Below are positions 58,153 through 64,000 of a DNA stretch of 64,000 nt, one piece after another. Location: contig JAJFFH010000066.1 in the NCBI GenBank assembly GCA_021776735.1, positions 145,849 to 209,848 on the forward strand, written 5' to 3'. Source of the stretch: Planctomycetota bacterium (GTDB lineage Bacteria; Planctomycetota; PLA2). Made by a program: the position numbers and the translations under genes. The notes beneath the pieces were generated by a model, which saw nothing but the letters and a program-made list of their open reading frames with translations, was not told the origin of the DNA and did not search any database. The number at the start of each line of letters is the position of its first letter. The stretch's first letter is position 1.

Positions 58153-58731
58153 ATGAAGAACTTCACGATTCACACGAACGAGACGGCCCCGGAGGGGTCG
58201 AAGCAGGCACTGGAGAACGCGCGCAACGCGTACGGCTTTTTGCCGGGGCTTCTCGGGGTGCTTGCCGAGGCGCCGAAGGCGCTTGAGGCGTATCAGGTCC
58301 TCGGTGGACTGATCAAGGAGACCAGTCTCACGACCACGGAGCAGCATGTTGTGTTGCTCGCCGTCAACTACGAGAACAACTGCGGCTACTGCATGCCGGC
58401 GCACACCGGCCTCGCGAAGCTCGACAAGGTCTCGGACGACGTGATCGAAGCACTGCGCAGCGGCACGCCGATCTCCGACGCCAGACTCCAGGCCCTGCGC
58501 GTGTTCACGACCATGATCGTACAGAAGCGTGGTTGGGTCTCGGACGAGGACACAAGCGCGTTTCTCGGCGCCGGGTTCAAGAAGCAGCAGATTCTGGAGG
58601 TCATCCTCGGTGTGTCCTTCAAGGTGATCTCGAACTACACGAACCACGTGGCCGATACGCCGGTGGATGCCGTGTTCAAGAAGTTCGCCTGGGAAAAACC
58701 CGCGCAGGCCGAGGCGGTGGCCCGTGCATAG
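58153..58731 (+). CDS. Carboxymuconolactone decarboxylase/AhpD-like protein
   Basis: 192 residues. The active-site motif NCGYCMPAHTGLAKLD has the CxxC and histidine of the AhpD group, which reduce peroxides or alkyl hydroperoxide reductase. All-helical. It lies 32 bases after the SDR and ends overlapping the NTF2-like gene. Confidence 0.92.
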   Translation: MKNFTIHTNETAPEGSKQALENARNAYGFLPGLLGVLAEAPKALEAYQVLGGLIKETSLTTTEQHVVLLAVNYENNCGYCMPAHTGLAKLDKVSDDVIEALRSGTPISDARLQALRVFTTMIVQKRGWVSDEDTSAFLGAGFKKQQILEVILGVSFKVISNYTNHVADTPVDAVFKKFAWEKPAQAEAVARA

Positions 58732-59098
58732 CGGAGCTACCGACGTCGGTGACTACGACATGATCACCCAAGTCGTGCAGCGGTACATCGCGGGCGCCCG
58801 GTCCGGCCGGGGCGAGGTGATGAAGATCGCTTTCCGCGAGGACGCGACAATCTTCGGTCACGTCGGGGGCGATCTGTTCGCCGGGCCCATTCAGTCGTTG
58901 TTCTCGTGGAACGATGAGAACGGACCCGCGCCGGGGTTGCGGGCGCAGATCGCCGACATCGACCTCGTCGGGACCGTAGCAACCGTCCGGCTCGAACTCG
59001 ACAACTGGACCGACCTTCGATTCACCGACCTGTTCACGCTGATCAAGATCGACGGCGAGTGGCGGATCACGAACAAGGTCTTCCACCTGCACACCTGA
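58724..59098 (+). CDS. NTF2-like (lumazine-binding-like) small protein
   Basis: 124 residues from a GTG overlapping the AhpD-like stop. The sequence (DYDMITQVVQRYIAGARSGR, then FREDATIFGHVGGDLFAGPI and LFTLIKIDGEWRITNKVFHL) is that of the putative lumazine-binding NTF2-like family. Such proteins bind small molecules in stress operons. It is the last gene of the TetR trio. Confidence 0.88.
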   Translation: MHSGATDVGDYDMITQVVQRYIAGARSGRGEVMKIAFREDATIFGHVGGDLFAGPIQSLFSWNDENGPAPGLRAQIADIDLVGTVATVRLELDNWTDLRFTDLFTLIKIDGEWRITNKVFHLHT

Positions 59099-59219
59099 CG
59101 GTGCGCGGCGCGCCGACCTCTCTGACCTACCTTTTGACTCTCGCGGGCTTTCGACTCTCGCGGGGTGGGCGGCCCTCCTGGTCGCCTGCCCCCACGCACT
59201 CAGCCAAAGGGGGAACACC

Positions 59220-59901
59220 ATGCCGCACTCCGCGTCCATCACTCGGGCGACTCCAACAGCAGGATCGGGGGCACCGGCGGCGCGGTTCCTCGGGCGGTTT
59301 CCGGCCCGCCATCGACACGCGGCGACCACGGCCCCCGGTTCGGCATTCCGGATGACGTCAAGCAAGGCGATCACGGCGTCTTCACCGAGCTCCCGAACCG
59401 CGTCGAACGCCGCGCCGGAGACATCGCCGTCCGTACGCTGTAGTGCGTCGAGTGCCGCCCAACCCGGTCCGAGATATTCGTCGTCGCGAAGTGTGGCCAG
59501 GTCTCGATCCGTGGCGGCCCGGTCGAACGTTTCCGGCCTCATCCTCGATGGCCTTGCTGAGCCAGTCCGTGAAGTGCAGAAAGATGACTGGCGCACAACG
59601 AACCCGAGCGCTTCCAGGCCCCGCTTCACTGTGTCGGAGTGCCGGGCCGCTGTGCCAGTCGTAGAGCATCTGAGCGGCCCGTTCTGCGAAGACCGCGCCC
59701 CAGTCGGTGTTCTGCAAGAACTGGGCGGCTCTGTGGCTGGAAAGCTGCTCGCGCGGTGCGCACACACGGCCTCAAGACCACACGGGGATTCGCGCTGCCT
59801 GAGAAGCGGCCGGCGACGGGCCCGAGCGAAAGGTCCGTGTCTTGGCGGGTCGTCGCGACGGCGAAGGCGATCTCGAGAGCGTTCGCGGCGCGCGTGGTCA
59901 C
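59220..59901 (-). pseudogene. Heavily frameshifted remnant downstream of the SUKH gene
   Basis: A GTG at 59901 overlaps the SUKH stop (GTGA). The chain can be followed only by changing frame several times: NALEIAFAVATTRQDTDLSL, then REQLSSHRAAQFLQNTDWGA to YDWHSGPALRHS, then DTVKRGLEALGFVVR, then FLHFTDWLSKAIEDEAG, and lastly DLATLRDDEYLGPGWAALDA. The final part runs through LQRTDGDVSGAAF (a dispersed repeat) to GEDAVIALLDVIRNAEPG, which resembles HEAT-like helices. No family is named. Bases 59099-59219 hold nothing recognisable. Confidence 0.5.
59421..59438 (-). repeat. Dispersed 18-base repeat, copy with exact core
   Basis: Lies within the decayed gene, encoding RTDGDVSG. Confidence 0.85.
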
Positions 59902-60305
59902 GCGGTCTCGATCCGAAGCCGCGCCCACATCGCGCCTTCGAACGTGTCCTCGACCGGGCGGTGGAGCAAGTCGGCGGAATCGATGCGGACCAGTTCCCAG
60001 TCGTTTTCCGGCACGAATGCGTAGTGGACGCCGCCGAAGTTGTCAGCCACGAGCCAGACGGGCCCGACGTCGCGCGCGGATTCGTCGTCGAAGACGTTGT
60101 CCGGCGTCAGTGGCTCGCCGTAGACCATGAGCCAGCCGTCGCCGAGTGCGCCCCACCCCACCTGTTCCAGGAACTCAAGGTAGTCCTCCGGAATGCCGGG
60201 AAAGTGGGTGCGGAGCTCCCCGACCTCGTCGGGCGGTATGGGTTCCGAGTCCTCGCGGACGCCGAGTTGGGTCAGCTCCCGAATGAATGCTGCGTATCGG
60301 TCCAT
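59898..60305 (-). CDS. SUKH (SMI1/KNR4) family immunity-type protein
   Basis: 135 residues. The SUKH pattern is clear: IPPDEVGELRTHFPGIPEDY, FLEQVGWGALGD, then PVWLVADNFGGVHYAFVPEN. SUKH proteins are common immunity proteins of polymorphic toxin systems. No toxin gene is recognisable next to it, but the flanks contain decayed frames, as at the worn 3' ends of toxin loci. Confidence 0.88.
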   Translation of the reverse strand: MDRYAAFIRELTQLGVREDSEPIPPDEVGELRTHFPGIPEDYLEFLEQVGWGALGDGWLMVYGEPLTPDNVFDDESARDVGPVWLVADNFGGVHYAFVPENDWELVRIDSADLLHRPVEDTFEGAMWARLRIETA

Positions 60306-61157
60306 GTCGTCTCTTTCCTATCCTACCGAGGAAACAACTCGTTGCCGATCGAGCCGGTGCCCTCTCATCTAGGCGACTCTGTAGCAGTGCTTTTGGATCC
60401 GAGATGCGACCGGGAGTCTCTGAATCGCGGCGTGACCCGCACTGACCGCCAAGCGGGACTAGGCGGATTCTCTCACCGGCCGAGGCGACTCGGTGAAGCG
60501 ACGAGTACGGGGACATCCTCGTCGCGCACGGCGCCAACCAGAAGCGAGTCTTTTTTGACCCGCGGTCCCAGCGGGCCCTTGCAATTACGCCGGTCGACTC
60601 AGAACCGATCCCATTCGGTCTTGCGCTCATGCGAGCCCGCTGGTTTTTCGGCGAGGCCCGGAGGCAGCGTCTGGAGTTCCGACTTGCTGAGACTGGCCAG
60701 AACATTCACACAATGCGCATGCAGGGCCATCGACGTTGGTTCGTCCGCACGATCGCCTGGCTGCAGTGCTGGGCCGCGCTCGCCGGCGCCACTTGTCGCA
60801 GCTTAGCTAGCATCCGCGGCCTCGTCGCCCGCGCTATCGGCTGGCGTCGATAGGCCCGCGACGCCGTCGGGACTCCAAAGGTCCCGGAAGAAGCCGAGAG
60901 TCCTCTCACAGCTCGGACACGTGGCGCTTCGGAGCGCCTGCAGTAGAGACAGCGTCGCCGCGCTCGCCGAGGACGAGAAGCCGGAGCCTCCGCCGTGCCC
61001 CAGTATCGCGAACACTGCGGCCGCGGCGTTCCGCGACACGCAGCGAGGTTGGCGGAAGGAGATCTCAGATGCGACGAAGAGTCTCCGTAGCCTTACTCGG
61101 TCCAGCACAGAGATAGCTACCCGCCGCGGGTAACGTCGCGGCCGTGGCGGCGCGCGG
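60306..61157. other. Decayed or unassigned region
   Basis: Two frames stand out. On the plus strand, 60497-60853 encodes DEYGDILVAHGANQKRVFFD and further protein-like text to RRQRLEFRLAETGQNIHTM, but it has no start (TGA at 60494). On the minus strand, 60803-61108 encodes 101 residues with FRQPRCVSRNAAAAVFAILG and a CPSC. Neither is supported as an intact gene; both look like remnants. Confidence 0.4.
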
Positions 61158-62183
61158 CTACCGCACGGGCGCGACGTGCAACCGACGGATCACGGGAAGC
61201 TCACGCGCGACGATTCGAGGTCCGGCTTTATCGACGTACCAGAGCGTGCGCCCGGCTCCGTGGAATACCACCTCGGGTAGCTCCGGATCCGCGGCCAGGG
61301 CGTGTACGCCGTGGCCGGGTTCCCCGACCTTCGCAGGCAACCGTTGCCAGCTCGCGCCGTGGTCGCGCGACCGCCACAGCACCGCCGCCGCGCCGCGAAG
61401 CGCTGCGTGGAGCGTTCCTTTCGGGCCGCGACACAGCCCCGTCGCATAGCCCGCGACGAGCGGCTTCGACCACGTGTTCTCCTTGCGCGTGTACAAACCG
61501 CCACCCGTCGCCGCCACCAGGTTCCCGTCGCTCGTGAAGAGAACGACGTGAACGTCCCAAAGAGGCGAGATCTGAATCCAAGTCTTTCCGTTGTCGACGG
61601 ACTCGATCACGCCGCCTTGCTCGATCGCGGCGGCCCAGTGTTTCTTGTTTTTCGGATCGCGCGCGAAGCCCAGAACGTGTGCGTGGTAGGGGGGGCGAAC
61701 GAACGTCCACCGATCGCGCATCGGTATTGCTTTGATCGAATCGTTGCGCGCCCACCCACCGGTCTTCAGCGACCCTTGCCAGACTTCGGCAGGTTCGCTC
61801 CCGACCCATATTCGGCCGTCGTCGAACAGCTGCAGGCTCCACGCCTGGCGAGCACGCGGCCACTCCGCGACAGCCGCCCACGTCTCTCCATCGTCCGCGG
61901 AGCGGAACAGCCCCGCGCCGCGCATTCCGAATCCGACTACGAGCGATCCGTCTCTGGGATCCTGGAGAACGCATCGCACGGATTGTCCGGGACGCGCCAT
62001 CAGCTCCTTCTTCGTCCACTTCGATTTCGGCTCGGTGCTGCCCGTTGCGCGCCAGAGTCCCGCATCGGTGCCGATGAGCACGGATCGCTTTGCGGTTGGA
62101 CGTTCGTCGCCTTCCGCCGGTGTGGATGAAGCGAAGAGGAGTATGACGAGCAGCGCGGTTGCCGGGTGTAGGATGAGTCGCAT
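61158..62183 (-). CDS. Secreted BNR/sialidase-like repeat protein
   Basis: 341 residues. Signal peptide (MRLILHPATALLVILLFASS). Repeats of the BNR/Asp-box kind: FRSADDGETWAAVAEW, IESVDNGKTWIQISPLW and RSRDHGASWQRLPAKV. This is the pattern of beta-propeller proteins related to sialidases and photosystem stability factors. Catalytic sialidase residues are not evident. Probably periplasmic. It is divergent from the TPR regulator. Confidence 0.82.
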   Translation of the reverse strand: MRLILHPATALLVILLFASSTPAEGDERPTAKRSVLIGTDAGLWRATGSTEPKSKWTKKELMARPGQSVRCVLQDPRDGSLVVGFGMRGAGLFRSADDGETWAAVAEWPRARQAWSLQLFDDGRIWVGSEPAEVWQGSLKTGGWARNDSIKAIPMRDRWTFVRPPYHAHVLGFARDPKNKKHWAAAIEQGGVIESVDNGKTWIQISPLWDVHVVLFTSDGNLVAATGGGLYTRKENTWSKPLVAGYATGLCRGPKGTLHAALRGAAAVLWRSRDHGASWQRLPAKVGEPGHGVHALAADPELPEVVFHGAGRTLWYVDKAGPRIVARELPVIRRLHVAPVR

Positions 62184-62234
62184 GCCGCCATTGTGCGGCG
62201 CGGCAACGTGCTCGCGAGTTAAAGAAGGTTACGA

Positions 62235-63557
62235 ATGGCGATTCCCAGTCGAGGCGAGGAAGCCGTAGCGCTTGCGGACGGTGCCGAACGCTTGCGCCGT
62301 CACGGAGACTTGCCGCAGGCGCGCGCCTTTCTCGAGCGGGCCGTGGACCTTGTGCCGCGCCACGAGCTGCGCCGCCGCGGGCTCGTTTTCGATCGCCTCG
62401 GAGTCGTCCAGCGACAGCTCGGTTGGGCATCGGCGGCGCGGCGCGCGCACGCGATCGCGTTGCGGTGCTTCTCGCGCGCACGTCATGTGCCTGGGCTTGC
62501 GGCGGTATACGAAAACCTCGGAATCCTCTCGCGGCACGCGGGTGAGATCGTACTGGCCCGGCGTTACCACCGTCGCGCGTTGGCTCTTGCACGAGACGTC
62601 GGAGACCCGGGGCTCGAAGGCAATGCCCGTCTCGGCCTCGCCATGCTCGACCACCATCTCGATCACCTCACGTATGCGCGGAGCCAGTATCGACGTGCCC
62701 GTCTGGCGTTCTCGCGGGTGGGTGATGAGCGCGGACTCGCGTTGGTCGCGGCGCGTGTCGCGTTGCTGCTTCAGGAGCGGCATGCTCTTGCTCCCGCACG
62801 ACGGCGCTTCGATGAAAGCATCCGACGCTGGCGCGCGCTGGGCGATGTCCGTTTCGAGGCGTACACCATGGTGCATCGAGCTGCACTGGAACTCGAAGAC
62901 GGAGCGGAGGCCGCGGCGATCGGACTTGCCGACGACGCGTTGGATCTCTTGCGCGGCACCGGGGCCCATCTCGCCGGCCGCCGGGCACTTGCGTTGTGTG
63001 CGTCGGTGTTCAGCGTCGCCGGGCGTCATCACGAAGCGCAGGCGCTCTTGGTCGAAGCAGACCCCCCGCGCTTTCATGCGACACTGGCCTGCTCCATCGG
63101 ATGGCATCAGCTTCATGTCGACTACCGAGCCGGCCGTGCGACTTCCGCCGATGTCCGCACCCGGTTGGCTACCGATGCGAACAATCCAGACGAATACACG
63201 CGCCTCGCGATCCGACTGACCCGGCGCGCGCTCCCCGCCGGGCTCGCGATCCAGCATGCGGGTCTCTGGTTCCGTTTGCCGGATGGCGGTCACGTCGATC
63301 TCGGACGGAGAGGTCCGATCCGTCGCATCCTCGTTTGTCTGGCGCTTCGCCGCGCGAACGCGCCGGGGATCCCTGTGGCGCGGTCGGGTCTTCTTGAGGC
63401 CGGTTGGCCCGGGGAGTCCGTGATCCCGTCCGCCGCGGCGCTTCGTCTGCGTGTAGCCGTAAGCACGTTGCGTCGCCTCGGACTCGAGGCGTGTCTGGTG
63501 ACCCGAGACGAGGGGTATCTTCTCGACCCCGAGATCGACTGCTGGTTCGAGAGCTAG
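62235..63557 (+). CDS. TPR protein with C-terminal winged helix, probable regulator
   Basis: 440 residues. The N-terminal 260 or so form TPR repeats (RRHGDLPQARAFLERAVDLV, LAAVYENLGILSRHAGEIVL and ARRYHRRALALARDVGDPGL). The last 110 residues look like a winged-helix DNA-binding domain of the OmpR/SARP type: DLGRRGPIRRILVCLALRRA, ARSGLLEAGWPGESVIPSAA, RLRVAVSTLRRLGLEAC and LVTRDEGYLLD. Similar TPR plus C-terminal wing proteins are known to me from Myxococcota. It may act as a regulator driven by protein or ligand binding; its targets are unknown. Confidence 0.7.
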   Translation: MAIPSRGEEAVALADGAERLRRHGDLPQARAFLERAVDLVPRHELRRRGLVFDRLGVVQRQLGWASAARRAHAIALRCFSRARHVPGLAAVYENLGILSRHAGEIVLARRYHRRALALARDVGDPGLEGNARLGLAMLDHHLDHLTYARSQYRRARLAFSRVGDERGLALVAARVALLLQERHALAPARRRFDESIRRWRALGDVRFEAYTMVHRAALELEDGAEAAAIGLADDALDLLRGTGAHLAGRRALALCASVFSVAGRHHEAQALLVEADPPRFHATLACSIGWHQLHVDYRAGRATSADVRTRLATDANNPDEYTRLAIRLTRRALPAGLAIQHAGLWFRLPDGGHVDLGRRGPIRRILVCLALRRANAPGIPVARSGLLEAGWPGESVIPSAAALRLRVAVSTLRRLGLEACLVTRDEGYLLDPEIDCWFES

Positions 63558-63810
63558 GCCGAGTCGAGTCCGTCGTCTCGTGATTCTCTCGTCTTGGGCC
63601 ACGGCAACACGCCGACCATCGCGGGACTGGGCGCGGAGGTCGGCTGTGGCTTCGGGCCCAAGTTGAACGTCCTACTCGAAGGCGTCGCCGCTGCGACTCG
63701 TCGCGCGACCCTTCTGCCAGATGTTGCCGAACTTGTCCTGAACGCTCGGCCCCCCGGCTCCGGCGGTAGACGCTCGTTCGGATTCCATGTTTCAGGCGGC
63801 ACGTAGGGTA
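63558..63810. other. Gap between the regulator and the tRNA gene
   Basis: No supported gene. A 38-codon minus-strand frame (63672-63788, MESERASTAGAGGPSV...) has no ribosome site and is not accepted. Confidence 0.4.
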
Positions 63811-63902
63811 TGGCGGAGGGGCCGGGATTCGAACCCGGGGTACCCCGTGAAGAGTACGCCGGCTTAGCAAGCCGGTGCATTCGACCACTCTGCCACCCCT
63901 CC
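63811..63902 (-). tRNA. tRNA-Ser(GCT)
   Basis: Acceptor stem GGAGGGG with CCCCTCC, discriminator G and an encoded CCA. T arm GGTTCGAATCC. Anticodon arm CCGGC-TTGCTAA-GCCGG gives anticodon GCT, and a long variable arm fits tRNA-Ser. Length 92 bases including CCA. Confidence 0.95.
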
Positions 63903-64000
63903 GTGGCGGCCGGTAGTTTAACCCACGCAACGGGTTACGCCAGATCAGGTCCTCTAGATCGTGGGCTTGTCGCGACACGGAGCCACGTTAGCGGCCACGG

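Noticed and set aside
2954..59438. Dispersed motif as CRISPR repeats or an insertion sequence
   Set aside because: Spacing is kilobases, orientation is mixed, and there are no spacers, cas genes, transposase or target duplications.
59220..60806. 528-codon plus-strand frame
   Set aside because: Antisense to the SUKH gene with no protein-like text; a chance frame in G+C-rich DNA.
63672..63788. 38-codon minus-strand frame near the tRNA
   Set aside because: No ribosome site and no recognisable sequence.

Overview
The window is bacterial, clearly G+C-rich and densely coding. Many genes start with GTG or TTG, and neighbours often overlap by four bases (ATGA or GTGA). No rRNA, prophage, insertion sequence or CRISPR array is visible. 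The gene mix (PDZ/toroid protein, DUF4388, MglA-like GTPase kinase, partner-switching regulators, pseudokinase, TPR/winged-helix regulator, many lipoproteins) suits an uncultured Planctomycetota- or Myxococcota-like organism. I cannot decide between these from the sequence alone.

Layout. 1-2926: DUF4388 protein (cut by the left edge), mtnA, and a ZIP metal transporter. 3.0-6.8 kb: a leftward operon of a DinB-like protein, a frameshifted S41 peptidase and three small or secreted unknowns. 6.8-12.1 kb: PhzF-like protein, PDZ/toroid protein, glycosyltransferase and a secreted protein. 12.1-16.5 kb: metH and an ArsR-methyltransferase fusion with a perfect palindromic operator. 16.6-20.4 kb: anchored trypsin-like protease and an IPT/TIG lipoprotein with a structured leader. 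20.8-25.7 kb: a four-gene partner-switching signalling operon. 26-32.5 kb: BtpA-like protein, M1 peptidase, membrane protein and a GTPase-histidine kinase fusion. 32.7-36.3 kb: pseudokinase and a three-gene ABC-2 exporter. 36.3-42.5 kb: P-type ATPase, universal stress protein and sugar nucleotidyltransferase, divergent from a HAD phosphatase/HerA-like ATPase fusion. 42.6-46.1 kb: LOG protein, SDR and lipoprotein. 46.1-51.6 kb: a two-component system with two related lipoproteins and a PepSY-like protein. 52.1-56.6 kb: ArsR/SRPBCC/DUF1579 operon, beta-propeller and spermidine-synthase-like protein. 56.7-59.1 kb: TetR with an SDR/AhpD-like/NTF2-like operon. 59.1-61.1 kb: SUKH-family protein surrounded by decayed genes. 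61.1-63.9 kb: BNR-repeat protein, TPR/winged-helix regulator and tRNA-Ser(GCT).

The most unusual feature is a short dispersed DNA repeat, consensus GCAAACGGACGGCGATGT. Its 13-base core ACGGACGGCGATG occurs exactly 16 times, eight in each orientation, and many near-copies are also present. It lies between genes and also in frame within conserved genes such as metH, the P-type ATPase and the histidine kinase. It resembles the behaviour of DNA uptake sequences or other genome-wide recognition motifs more than that of a mobile element.

Other notable systems are an HU-like domain fused to a receiver-like region and an RsbW-type ATPase, an MglA-type GTPase fused to a histidine kinase, a HAD/HerA fusion, and a two-component locus whose promoters share direct repeats with an 11-base period.
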